Source of the DNA: Watersipora subatra
Lineage: Eukaryota > Bryozoa > Gymnolaemata > Cheilostomatida > Watersiporidae
Reading direction: 5' to 3'
Assembly: GCF_963576615.1 (NCBI RefSeq)
Contig: NC_088708.1
Span: 45,371,196 to 45,435,195, forward strand
Length of the DNA: 64,000 nucleotides
This document shows, piece after piece, positions 35,201 through 45,127 of this stretch. A program made the position numbers and the translations under genes. Within the stretch, counting starts at the first letter, position 1; each line of letters starts with the position of its first letter. Under the pieces are notes generated by a model. The model had not been told where the DNA came from, searched no databases, and saw only the letters and a program-made list of their open reading frames with translations.

Positions 35201-38091
35201 AAATCATCACATCGGCACTGAGTCTCTACAAGAAGTCAAGAAACCTATTTGACAACTAGAGCTTCACGATAAGGCAATTTATTCGGTGGTGATTTTTAAA
35301 GTAATCGATTTGAAAATCGCTACCATTTAAAGAGATATGCCAATTGTATAAACGATATAATCCTGTTACAGGATTATATCTACACAGTAATAGTGATTTT
35401 ATCTCACACCTGATGATTTTCAGAGTAAGCAGTACTAGAGCTAAAATGTATGGGCCTTCTAGTCTTATAATAAGTTCATTCCGTGGCCTTCCACGCACAC
35501 AGGCATTCATGAAATACCGGTAAATGTTTTTAATTATCACAAACACAAAACAGTTTTTTTTAAAGTTAAAATATTAACAAAGATTTACAGTCTTTTTACA
35601 TAATAATATAGCAATATATCGCGAATCGTCTATTTGCAGGATCGAATCATTTGGTGATTTTTAGAAATTATGAAGCTCTAATAATAACTTCATATAATCA
35701 CACTCACGTTAGATCAAACAAACTTGCATACACAAAAATCCTTGAAGAATTAGTTCGCCTTAAGGTATAAGCGATGAGGAGATAAACTCATCAATGTGGT
35801 ACATATTGAAGGGTGGTCACTTGACATACTGATCAGTTTGAACTCATAAACGAGACAACTAAAACTAGTTCAGCTTTGTAACTTGTTCATAAAGGTTTTG
35901 GTGGTATTGTACGGCATTAACAATAAAAAAGATTTCGACAGAATGAAAAACAGACTGTTGTTCAACCTTTGCATTGTTTTTTGTATAAATGAATGGCAAT
36001 CTTGAAGTAACTGTCATTTTAACATTCAGTCGCATGATATTAAAATGATGACAGAATCTCTGGTAAAACCACTTCACATATCTATATATATATATATATA
36101 AAATTGGGTAAAAATGAAAGTTAAAGTTAAGTTTAAAACAACTTTATTACTAATAGTTTCATATTGCCATGCAATAATCATCATCATTTATATATATATA
36201 TATATATATATATAAATCTGAATCAAAGTGTTTGTTTGTCATATGTCCAGTTATAGCGTTTAAAATACGCTATAACTCAGAAATGAAAAAACCATTTCAC
36301 GCTGCTGGAATTGAACTCGGAAACACCAGTTTTGCAAACAGGCGTGTTAACCAATGTGCAACTTGAGCACCTTGCCATACTATAGACTATTTGTAGACAT
36401 ACTTATTACATCTGCCAATTTTCAATGGCGAATAGGATTGCCAGTGTACTAGAAGAAAATATGTGTTTAGACTTCCCCAAAACGCTATAAATGGATGTAC
36501 GTACATACAGTCAAACATGGATAACTCGCCCACGGATAGCTTGAACACATGGTTAACTCGAACGGTTTCTTCCGTTCCCACGTAATGATAAATTGCTATA
36601 GATAACTCGAACTCAACACTGTTAACTCGAACTGTTTGTTGCCCAACGGCTACCGAAACGGTTGTTATCGCTTTAGACAATCACTTTATTCCAAGCCATA
36701 GAGGTAAACCTCAACTTTTCGTAATTCATAAGCGTCGTTATTACCACCACTATCGGCAAAATATTTTTGTCAACGACTTTTCTAAAGGTTTGGTGAAATT
36801 TGATTTATACCAAACATCCGCTTAGCGATCGCCCTTCGGAAGCAAGGTAAAGTGAGGTAATCTTTGAATAAACTTCAAGAAAAATCGGCAAAATTGATCG
36901 TGGGTAAAACTCTCAAAAGAAAAAGATGTCTTTTCTTTTGAGCATTTTAACAACGATCAAGTTTTGCCAATGTCAATCTAAAAAACGTCCTGGCAATAAC
37001 ATCACCTCAAACAACAAACCAATCTCAAGTGATAGAAAAATCTCTATACTTTTTGATAAAAACGTTTTAAACTTTACATTAGAAGCATTTAATTTGAAAC
37101 AAGCCATTTGTGCTTTTGATTTATATTATAGTTTGTATATGTACATGTATCTACTAATAAATAAGTAAATACATGGACTTGTGACAGTGCTCTGATAACT
37201 TGAACGCTCTGATAATTCGAACACTTTCGCTCGGTCCCGTGAAGTTCGAGTTATCCATGTTTGGCTGTATAGCATAAACCTAATTAAACTTATGCTACAC
37301 ACAGAAATGAACAAACACCTTCATTTTGGTTAGAATGGTAAATGTTGATTAAAAATAAATTTTCTGTGCAAAAACTTTATTGCTCGTGCAACGCCGGATT
37401 TCAATTAGTTTTTTACATAATTGTCAGTCTACAAACTAAATTGTATAACTATTGTATAACCAATTGTAGTAACTAAATCATTGCATTGCGAAAGAACCCT
37501 TAACCAATTTATCCCTGAGTATTTATAACAGCGAATACTCAAAATAATTCTTTGGACCACGTGAACTGATGCTAGAATGCTAAGTAACTACATTACCAAC
37601 AATAGTTGCATGGCATAAAATTAATATTATTTTGTTTTCTCTGTTAGGGTAATTTTCATACAAAATGAGAAACAATGAAGCAGATGAACATGCCACCATG
37701 CTGAAACAGTTTGTTATCCGAGTTAATCATGGATAGATCATTTACTTACGATTTTTGATAACTAACAACCTTTTTTTGGGAATCATCAAGACCTTGACCC
37801 AGCCTTAAAACTTCTTTGTTTCTATCCAATGCAGCTAACCGATCAGTAAGTTCTTGTACAAAAATCTTGCAAACTATAAATACATGTAGAGCAATTGATG
37901 AGAACATAGAAACTGAGTGATCTCAACTATTAGCATGAGTATAATAAGTCAGTAGTTTTCACCAAGATACTCTTCCTTCTATTACCTTCACATCTTGTAG
38001 GCAATCTGTACGGTGAGGCAACATCTCCTTGTGTTAATGGAAGGCTTGAGAACAGGACCAGTGTGAATAGAAAACAAACCATCCTCCACAT
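32260..38091 (-). CDS. CNPY4: Canopy-family ER saposin-like co-chaperone, complete, five exons
   Basis: Minus-strand exons: 38091-37986, 37873-37750, 34995-34855, 32843-32641, 32381-32260 (stop TGA). All introns are GT-AG and the phases close to 231 aa. A signal peptide is evident (MWRMVCFLFTLVLFSSLPLT). Six lumenal cysteines follow the canopy/saposin layout: Cys34 and Cys37 (RCEVCK), Cys91, Cys153, Cys181 and Cys193. Family blocks include VLRLGQGLDD, HAERAGSLRYAKGMSETM and KGVKVDLGIPEELWD. These look closer to CNPY4 than to CNPY3. The C-terminus is AKGEL, a KDEL-type ER retention signal. Canopy 3/4 proteins assist folding and surface delivery of Toll-like receptors with the chaperone gp96 in vertebrates; that partner is an inference here. 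The gene is convergent with JMJD6, 228 bases between stop codons. Confidence 0.93.
33640..34436. mobile_element. TA-flanked non-autonomous DNA transposon, 797 bp
   Basis: Left end TA|CCATAAATTCTGGTGTAT and right end (reverse complement) TA|CTGTAAATTCCTGTGTAT, with TA duplications. Subterminal CGACTT/AAGTCGA words recur. The ends resemble those of the element at 28855-29665 (CTGTAAATYCC), so the two may be related non-autonomous families. No transposase. Confidence 0.75.
34440..34765. repeat. Degenerate 16-17 bp minisatellite
   Basis: About 19 diverged copies of GTACAGAGTCTTCGAGT (variants GTACAAAGTTTTTGAGT, GTACAGAGTCTCCGAATGT). It abuts the right end of the TA-flanked element at 34436. Confidence 0.9.
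36083..36189. repeat. TA run plus dispersed motif shared with 10.17-10.22 kb
   Basis: A TA microsatellite (36082-36101) is followed by AACTTTATTACTAATAGTTTC and ATGCAATAATCATCATCA-like sequence. CATTACTAATAGTTTCATGC at 10187-10207 is almost the same, and both copies are followed by GCAATC(A/T)TCA-like words and then TA-rich DNA. It is probably the 3' end of a dispersed retroelement family. Confidence 0.55.
36190..36383 (-). mobile_element. tRNA-derived SINE
   Basis: Read on the minus strand, the element starts near 36383 with GGCAAGGTGCTCAAGTTGC, followed by ATTGGTTAACACGCCTG (A-box region), an anticodon-arm-like TGTTTGCAAAACTGG, and GAGTTCAATTCC (a good RNA polymerase III B box). The tRNA-like head is about 80 bases. 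The body contains a 10-bp hairpin (GTTATAGCGT/ACGCTATAAC), and the element ends in a TA microsatellite (36190-36214) as tail. It lies in canopy intron 2. It is not a functional tRNA: no closed acceptor stem was found. Confidence 0.7.
36508..37267. mobile_element. TA-flanked non-autonomous DNA transposon, family X copy 1, 760 bp
   Basis: Starts TA|CAGTCAAACATGGATAACTC and ends GTTATCCATGTTTGGCTG|TA. The termini are inverted repeats over about 22 bases with one mismatch, and GATAACTCGAAC words recur near both ends. A second copy at 58456-59138 shares most of the interior. Internal frames on either strand are fragments (a minus-strand frame through the right end reads ..TRDRAKVFELSERSSYQST..) and are products of the repeat, not host genes. 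Canopy intron 2. Confidence 0.9.
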
Positions 38092-38159
38092 TTGAGACGA
38101 GGAGTCTAAAAATAAACTAAGTTTTTATTCACGCATAAAGGGGGCAACAAACTTATTGT
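38092..38159 (-). promoter_or_regulatory. Short upstream region of the canopy gene
   Basis: Only about 70 bases lie between the canopy start codon (38091) and LTR-like sequence starting near 38160. If the first coding exon is also the transcription start exon, the promoter must overlap the LTR fragment. No TATA-like element was assigned. Confidence 0.35.
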
Positions 38160-38315
38160 TGTGTTAGTGGTGAGTCCACCAATTTCATTAGTTCCAAAAT
38201 AAATAGTTTAGGTTTAAACTACAATCACAAAGGTTTTTGTTTTATCTAAAGTGAATAGTTTGTCTGCAATCATCCAGATTAGTCACAATAAACAAATAAT
38301 CTAACATGGTGGCAG
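38160..38315 (+). mobile_element. LTR fragment (3' end) of a degenerate LTR retrotransposon
   Basis: The segment containing GAGTCCACC, AAATAGTTTAGG and TATCTAAAGTGAATAGTTTG, TCTGCAATCATCCAG, AACAAATAATCTAACA is repeated with divergence at about 42065-42232. It is followed by TGGTGGCAGTG, a primer-binding-site-like TGG word also seen in Element 2 (TGGTGGCAGCAGG). Confidence 0.6.
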
Positions 38316-39405
38316 TGTAAATCATTACCCGCTCGTTAATTACGTATGGTATTTTACCACCTGGACGGCTAGATTTAGAATCTAAAGACATTGCTGGTGA
38401 ATGGAAAAAATGATCCGGGGCTTTAGAGAATAATCTTCTCACTATTGATGTGACTGCAACTACTCTAGCTGCTGAAAAAAAAGAAAGTTAGCTCTATTTC
38501 GCCGCGTCGAAGGGAAAGATGTACGTAAAGTGTACAGTCAAATTGAATTCACCAAGGTAGAATATAGTGTGAATACATATATTGCAGAGGGTACAGAAAA
38601 CTGGAAATTAGTCGATCTCCTGAAGAGATTCCGCGATTACTGTAATTCGAGATCTGGTAACGTAGTCTCCAGCTATGAATTCCATAACAGTTCCCAGAAT
38701 GGTGAGACCGTGTGTATGTTTATCTCATGAGGCTGAGATAAGTTGGCAGAGCATTGCGACTTCGGTAATCAACGCAATTCTCTTGTGAGAAACAAACCAA
38801 TTTTTTAATTAGATGACGATAAATTGATGAGAGACTGATGAGAAGCTTTCATTAGATTTTGTTATCAAGGCTATTCGAGTAGCTGAGGCAGCTAAAGTAG
38901 TGAAGTCAAGTGAAAAACTGTCCGCTGGGGTGAACGTGATTGGTCTAAAGTAGACTAAACACAAGTTGCCCATCGAATAGGCCAATATAGGCCAATGTAC
39001 TGTGCGGAAAGCAAAGGAAAGAGCATTTCCCAAACAGATACCCTGCATTTGGTTTTAAGTGCTACAAATGCAATGGTAAAACCATTCAGCTGGTGTTTGT
39101 AGAGATGATCCAGCTGTATATGAGTTCTCTAAGAATGAAAATAACAGTACAAAAGAAGTTTATTTAAAAAAAAAGGGTAGATAGATATTATTGACACGGG
39201 TTCACGGTATTCCATTTTCAACGTTGGACAAGAAAGGTATAAGAGGTCTATTAAGTTTAAACTTGACACTGGTGCGGCCCGGAGTGCGTGCGGACCTAAA
39301 CACATGATTGGTCAGATGAAATCGACTGATAAAAGATTATTTGGACCAAGGCGAACACCGCTGAAGTGTCTGAGAGTTATCGGTTTTTGTGTTGGCATAG
39401 GTAGA
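38316..39405 (+). pseudogene. Degenerate gag-protease remnant of an LTR retrotransposon
   Basis: Broken frames read GRLDLESKDIAGEWKK (then TGA), VRKVYSQIEFTKVEYSVNTY, ENWKLVDLLKRFRDYCNSRS, ..AIRVAEAAKVV.., CYKCNG (zinc-knuckle start) and, near 39255, SIKFKLDTGAARSACGPKHM, with the retropepsin DTGA motif. Several frame changes and stops make it non-functional. No reverse transcriptase follows; the sequence runs into the inverted-arm element at 39533. The paired LTR fragment is at 42065-42232. Confidence 0.75.
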
Positions 39406-39532
39406 CATGTTTTTTGGAAGACATCTATGTGGTTCGATAATCAGAGTACAGTGCGCACACACTGGTTCTGGGCACAAGTACTTTTTGGCCAACGAGTTTA
39501 GACTCCTTCCGTTCAAGTTTTTCGAGTATCGG

Positions 39533-42056
39533 GTAGCTGGTAATGCTTGGTGCAAGTACGTCTTGGCCAACGGGTTTTTCGGGTATCAGGTTGTTAATAC
39601 AGGTTTTATGTCTAAAATTTCCAAACAGACATATTTTGAAGTTTACAATGCAAGTATAATTCTATCCAAATTATTTATTGTCTTTTACTATTTTCTATCG
39701 ACCAGTATTCATGCTCGCAGCCTTAACCCTTTGAAGTTAGAACCAAAACTGTCGGTTTTCCAGCATTGCGTAGGGTGTATCAGAATCTCTATTGGCCAGA
39801 ATTCCGGCATTCACATGGCTTTGTTTACAAAAGCCGTTTCTAACTAGCAGCGTAAGCCAATGAAATAAATTTTTGCACAAGATATTAGACCAGAAATTTC
39901 ACTTCCATTTGTAACAGTTTTCAAATATTTTTACCTATTTTCTTCGTTTTAGTAACAAACTTTCTTTGAATGATGTTGTGAAAAAAATCGATACGACTCG
40001 TTTGTTGGTAGATTATAATGATTGTGATACAAATAAAGAATTTTATAGTACTATTTATAATTTGCCAGTATATGTTGAGTCATAAAATAATGATGGAAAT
40101 GTGCTCAATGGATATGATGCTATTGTAAATATTTTTACGAGTTTTTTTAAAACAATACAAACTTTTATAGTTTCAGCCCGAATAATGGTAAAGTACTGTT
40201 GTTTTCTTTTTGATGACATTTGCTGTGGGTTGCCTGACTTTTTTACTAGTGTTTCACCAAATATCATTGTATTATGAGCATTTCAGATATATATAATAAG
40301 AGTTTGGAAACTTCGGATCATTGGACAGATTGCCCAGGGTTACTGACGCGCATTGATAAAAATGGTCAGGGTTCAAAGGGTTAACAGGCGGGTTATTAAA
40401 CAGTGTTAGAGCGCAAAGCTCAATAGACCGAGTTTGTGTCCACTCTACCCGACGGATCGGCGTACTAAAACCCGAACTCGCAAGTCAGAACCCGAACTCG
40501 CAAGTCAAAACTCGAACCCGTAAGATCGAAATGCTCAAAACTTCTATTACCTGAGACTCAAGAGAAGATAAATCCGCGAGTTGAATGAGTTTTATTACCC
40601 GTGCCCAGCACTAGCCCACACCATACAATTTTACTCCGTTCTAGGGTTGGCAGCATATAGCCAAAATGTCGTATAGAAACCCATAGTAATTATATAATGC
40701 AAACATCTCCTGGTAAAAATCATCAATTTTTATATAGGTACTGTACATATTAAAAATTAGTATCAAAATAGTATGTTAATCTTAGTAACTATAGTTACTT
40801 ACCATAACTTTAGTGTATTTAGTAGTTATGATCAGCAATAAGATGTAATGTTACAATGTAATACGACCAGTACGTACAGTAAGGATTTCTTTCTTTCAAG
40901 GCAGACGTATAACATAAACGTTGAATTTAACTTAAATGAATTTGACTGACTAAACACACATGTAAAGCTAAGTTTTAGTATGTATTATTAATTATTTTAC
41001 TGAACTTACACTTTTTCATCGCTAAAGTTTTATCACCTATCGGTTTCCAGCTTTGTTTTTACTAAAACCTATAGCTGACTTCATTAAAACCTTTGTCAAC
41101 CTAACTTGACAAGAAAGCCCGAACAATGCTGTTCTTGAAAATGTTCTGTTTAATACGTAATGACGTGGATTTCTGTTAGAAGACTAAAGGAAGTTGTCTG
41201 ATCCCCAACCCTCTGTTTGAAGAGATTGCAAGTCCAAATTTGCTACTGGTTTTAAGGCAAAAATATTACCGTTTTTCACACGAGGAATGCTAAACTGAGA
41301 GAAATTGGCCATCGTATCTCTTTCAGGCTTTGTGAGAAGGTTTTCGGCGAACGGCACATCAGAAACTTTGTCATTTCGACGCAATAAGCACACCAACTGC
41401 CAAATTTGAATTTCGAGCAAAATCTTTTGTTAAATTCGTATGGCGAAATAGGATTCGTATGGTGAGGATAAAAACCATCGTGTTCCACTTCATAAAGCGA
41501 AAAAATCGTATAAAAGGGACATCGTAACCCGAGGGCGCACTGTAGCCCACTCTTGTGTAGAAATGCCCGAGGAGAATCTTCAGCTGATAAGGAAAAGTGC
41601 GAAGTTGAGTCGATGACCGTGAGCAAACCACTGTTTCAAGGTCTAGGAAAAGTCGCTAGAGAGTAGTGCTGGGCACAGGTAATAAAGCTGGTTGAACTCA
41701 CGAGTTTATCTTCTCATAAGTCTCGGGTAATAGAAGTTTTGAGTATTTCGATTTTGCGGGTTCAGGTTTTGACTGGCCAGTTCAGGTTTTGGTACATGAA
41801 TCCGTCGAGTAGAGTGAACAAAAATGCCTATTGCGCCCTGCGCGATGAGCATTGTTTAACAACCCTCCTGTTAACACTGCGAGCACGAATACCGGTCGAT
41901 AGGGAAAAGCAAAAATTTATAAATAAATTTAATAGAACTATTATTGCATTGTAAATTTTAAGCATGTCTGATGTTTGGAAATTCTTGACATGAAACCCGT
42001 ATCAACAAACCCGATACCCGATAAACTCGTTGGCCACAAGTACTACCAGCCACCCT
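39533..42056. mobile_element. DNA element with about 400-bp inverted arms, about 2.5 kb
   Basis: The left arm (39533-39726 plus 40381-40612) and right arm (41655-42056) are diverged reverse complements sharing CTTGGCCAACG / CGTTGGCCA, TTTCCAAACA, CTATCGACCGGTATTCGTGCT, CTCGGGTAATAGAAGTT and GCCCAGCACTA words. The left arm is interrupted by the TTAA-flanked element 39727-40380. The middle (40613-41654) has overlapping minus-strand frames (41276-41626 and 41371-41631) without a recognisable transposase motif. A partial extra copy of the arm tip lies at 39475-39500. Ends are approximate. It lies inside the degenerate LTR element. Confidence 0.75.
39727..40380. mobile_element. TTAA-flanked piggyBac-type non-autonomous element, 654 bp
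   Basis: The element starts TTAA|CCCTTTGAA and ends TTCAAAGGG|TTAA: perfect 9-bp inverted termini with a TTAA target duplication, the piggyBac signature. The matching place in the opposite arm of the host element (41872-41884, CCTGTTAACACTG) carries a single TTAA and no insert, which acts as an internal empty site. No transposase is present. Confidence 0.88.
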
Positions 42057-42064
42057 ACCTTTTT

Positions 42065-42232
42065 AATAACGAGTCCACTATTTTGATGACTATGATATTA
42101 ATGACGAGTCCAACTACAAAAATAAGTGGTTCTGGTCTAAGCTAAAATCAAGAGTATTCTTGTATCTAAAGTAAATAGTTTATCTGCAATCATCCAGGTA
42201 TATCAACAACAAACAAATAACCTAACACTTAT
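42065..42232 (+). mobile_element. Second LTR fragment of the degenerate LTR element
   Basis: Matches 38160-38315 in order: ACGAGTCCA, TATCTAAAGTAAATAGTTTA, TCTGCAATCATCCAG, AACAAATAACCTAACA. It is in the same orientation as the first copy, so the pair brackets the gag/protease remnant and the inverted-arm element as 5' and 3' LTR remains. Confidence 0.6.
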
Positions 42233-42920
42233 ATCGGAGAGATGGTGCCAAAAAACCGAAAATTCAAGAAAAAAACTTGTAAAACACCTCTAAAGCTCAT
42301 TGGTAACTCAGATGTGAAAATCCAACTGCTGTGGCAGTTTATCATACATATTAAAAATGCAACCATGTTTAAAATACCGCGAGGCGGTTCAACTGCCCCT
42401 GGTAAAATTGCCACCCCCTGCCCCTCCACACCCTGCCCCCTCCTACCTCCCCTGGCTTGCAGACTGGCGGTATTAGCGGTACCGGCTTAACTAGTGCTTT
42501 GTAATGACAGACAAATTTTTTTTGAAAGCATGAGATAAAAAGCAATGGTTAGTGGAGGCTCCACTAACCATTGTTTTTTATCTCATGCTTTCAAAAAAAT
42601 TTGTTCGTCATTACAAAGCACTAGATGAGTTGAAAAAAAAAATTAATACCAGTAAAAATTGGGTATCCATCTTCAATTTAAATTTCTTTAGTAGCAGTTT
42701 GCTAAAAAAATTTCAAATTACTGTGCCTGCCCCAGTTGTTACCATCCAGGTTATATCACTATTGCTGCATTCACAAAGCCTATAACTGACTCATTCTTTT
42801 TTTCTAAGAAACATGTTTGAATATTGTATATTGAATAAAAGAAAAGATTATCATCTTTTTAAAAACCTGCAAACGTGAGCACAGCCTAATCTTTAAAATA
42901 CTTGCAATGTTATTTAATTA
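42233..42920. other. Spacer with a long foldback
   Basis: Contains the near-perfect foldback 42491-42624. C-rich CCCCTGCCCC-type sequence is at 42400-42450. Nothing gene-like is seen. It ends in AATTA (42916-42920), the left target duplication of Element 1. Confidence 0.7.
42491..42624. repeat. Near-perfect 134-bp foldback
   Basis: CTAGTGCTTTGTAATGAC.., AGCATGAGATAAAAA.. and CAATGGTTAGTGGAG on the left are mirrored by CTCCACTAACCATTG, TTTTTATCTCATGCT and GTCATTACAAAGCACTAG on the right. Arms are about 63 bases with a 5- to 6-base loop and very few mismatches. The ends are CTAG..CTAG. It could be a MITE or a recent palindromic duplication. Confidence 0.92.
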
Positions 42921-43155
42921 TGTGGTGAAGTGTTGTTTTATACATGTAACTTTACGTAAGGCTGTCATGCTAACTAAGTGCTGCTAACCTTGACCTGTGG
43001 AGACATGCACATGGGACATGATCTAGCGAGCATGTTTCTTTAGTATTATACACGTTTTGGCTGTGAACTAATTGGATTATTGAGAGTGCAATAAAATAAT
43101 AACGACGAGTTAGCTGATTGCTTATGTATATTAAAGTGCCAACAGTTTAACCACA
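42921..43155 (+). repeat. Element 1 5' LTR
   Basis: TGTGGTGAAGTGTTGTTTTA.. to ..AACAGTTTAACCACA. It is the reference copy for the interrupted 3' LTR. The intact sequence AGTATTATACACG at 43051-43063 is the counterpart of the Element 2 insertion site. Confidence 0.95.
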
Positions 43156-43174
43156 AGCTATTTCGGCAATAAAA

Positions 43175-43957
43175 ATGGCGACACTGAAGTTATCGGATGT
43201 AATTTCAAGATATGAGGATTCACAAACGAGTGGAGATTTTGCTGACTGGCTAGAGAAAGTTGAACTGGTAGCAAAGATACAGAAAATCGACATTTTGACA
43301 GCATTCTTGCCTTTGTTTCTGAATGGGCCAGCATTTGCTGTTTATAAGCAGCTGGGAGATGAAACTAAAAATGATTACGCGAAGTTGAAGCCTGCGATGC
43401 TCCAGGCGTTTGGTGTCAACTGCTATGCTGCTTACGACCAGCTTCAGAGACGCGTCCTACAAGAAGGGGAGACGGTAGATGTATATCTATCTGATTTAAG
43501 AAAGCTGGTTAATCTAATTGGACAGAATGACGCTGACCCCTTGCTGAAATGTGCATTTATGACTGGCCTTCCATTGGACATATCTGTTCAACTGAAATCG
43601 ATGGCTTCGGTAGAAACCCTGGAGTTGACTGATTTGGTCGCACGCGCCAGACTGATGTTGTCCAGTAGATCAGGTAGTCAAGCCTGTGCTGTGGGCTACA
43701 GCCAATATGGACACAAACCAAAATTAAGTTGTTATATATGCGGAGGTTTTCATCTCGCCTGAGACTGTTCACAAAAAAGGGGGGTGAAACCGAATAGTGG
43801 TGCTAATCCCCGAAAATTCCGAGCATGCTATATCTGTGGTGATCAGTCCCACATAGTGAGAAGTTGCCCCCAGAAACTTGTGCCAAAACAGAGTCAGACG
43901 GAAAACATGGAAGGGGGAGCATCAGCACCGGATGCTTCCCCAGTCAACAATAGCTGA
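43175..43957 (+). pseudogene. Element 1 gag with two CCHC zinc knuckles, one internal stop
   Basis: The start codon (MATLKLSDVISRYEDSQTSG) lies 20 bases after the LTR. The capsid-like part contains DFADWLEKVELVAKIQ, FLPLFLNGPAFAVYKQL and DQLQRRVLQEGETVDVYLSD, typical of Ty3/gypsy gag. The first knuckle is CYICGGFHLA(stop)DC: TGA at 43760-43762 occupies a position where Trp would fit. The second knuckle CYICGDQSHIVRSC follows in the same frame, which ends at TGA 43955-43957. The protease frame is +1 relative to gag and overlaps its end, so a frameshift is the likely native expression mode. Confidence 0.88.
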
Positions 43958-45103
43958 CGAGGTGTTACCATTTATCACTATCATATCAAAAAATCAAAGG
44001 CCACTAAAAGCTTTAGTTGATTCGGGGTGTCAGAAATCGGTGGTTACTAAAAAGATGTGTGCAGATAATGACATTGTTGCATTAGGACCACCACGAATTG
44101 TGACAATGCTAAATGGCGAGAAGACACTGTGCATTGGTGAGGCAGATGTAGACCTATTTGTTGATAGACTGGAGGTAACAAATAAGTTTTTTTTTTTATA
44201 AGTTTTCTACCGCAAATAAGGTGAACCATCTGGACGCAGTAATCCAGCTAGGTGAGAATGGAACAGACCATGTATAGGACACCTTTTCTAGTCCCTTCCT
44301 CAGATTGAGGTGAGCAGGGCAGTCCCTAAAAAGGGCTGCTCAGTCGTGAAAGCAACTACCGAACATCTCTCCTGTTCCATTCAGGAGACGAGCGACTGAT
44401 AAACTTCCACCGCCTGCATGCTGGTTGGGAGCTGAGGACTCCCAGGTTTCACTACCCTGTCCCCGTTGCCACCTTCCAATCGCCGCAGGGCTTGGTTGGT
44501 TGGTTTGGTACAAGCAGAAAGCTGTGCGTGGATTTAAGTGGTTCTTCTGATGCACTGCAGAGATCCACTAACTTGGCTAGTCATACTCTGATCCAATGGC
44601 AAGAAGACCTAGACAATTGGGAGTATGACAAGTTGCAGTACGCGGCCGTTGATCTGCAAGAGATTCTTTCGCCCTTTCCAACTGGTGTTTTTGCTGTCGG
44701 GATAGTACATGCCCGAATGTTGGGCGGATGTTGTTTTTGGTTCCCTCCAAACCCTCCTTTCAAAGAAAGGGAGGGGTTGCCGGTTTAGTCGCCGGCGACC
44801 CGACCCATGGCACAGGTAGTACTGGGTTACATGGTTACCAGTAGCAGGCTAGCACCTGACCTGAATAAGGTAACAAATAGGTGCCTGGTAGCACCAGCGC
44901 TGGTGTGTAGCGCTCATGTTATCTTGGGAATGGATATTATCACTAAGATGGGAGGCGTGTTGATTGGTAAAGACAGCAGCGTGACCTGGGGCTATCAATG
45001 TTGTGAAGATGGAATGGTGACCTCAGGTAGAGACGGAGCTCTGAGAGTTGAAGACAATGATTTTACAGCTGTATTTGATGGTGGAAAGTGGGTCGCAGAG
45101 TGA
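43878..45103 (+). pseudogene. Element 1 retropepsin region, interrupted by a retroposon
   Basis: The protease active-site motif appears as PLKALVDSGCQKSVVTKK (DSG). The frame runs to FVDRLEVTN, is interrupted at 44187-44868, and resumes as NRCLVAPALVCSAHVILGMD, the retropepsin C-terminal half. Removing the insertion plus one target copy (695 bases) brings the two halves into the same frame. A TGA at 45101-45103 (..KWVAE*KWKDG) follows, at a site where Trp would fit. Confidence 0.85.
44187..44868 (-). mobile_element. Retroposon insertion in Element 1 protease, antisense, about 682 bp
   Basis: Flanked by GGTAACAAATAAG (44174-44186) and GGTAACAAATAGG (44869-44881), a 13-bp target duplication with one mismatch. 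Next to the left copy is a run of 11 T, i.e. a poly(A) tail on the minus strand. This is the signature of LINE-machinery retroposition in antisense orientation. The body has frames on both strands (plus 44492-44788, minus 44340-44555) without a confident family match. It could be a 5'-truncated LINE or a SINE. Confidence 0.85.
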
Positions 45104-45127
45104 AAATGGAAGGATGGAGAACCAGAG

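Noticed and set aside
36290-36380. Functional tRNA gene on the minus strand
   Set aside because: Good B box and A-box region, but no matching acceptor stem, and it continues into a SINE-like body with a TA tail.
44492-44788. Extra 98-codon gene in Element 1
   Set aside because: Lies entirely inside the antisense retroposon insertion bounded by target duplications.
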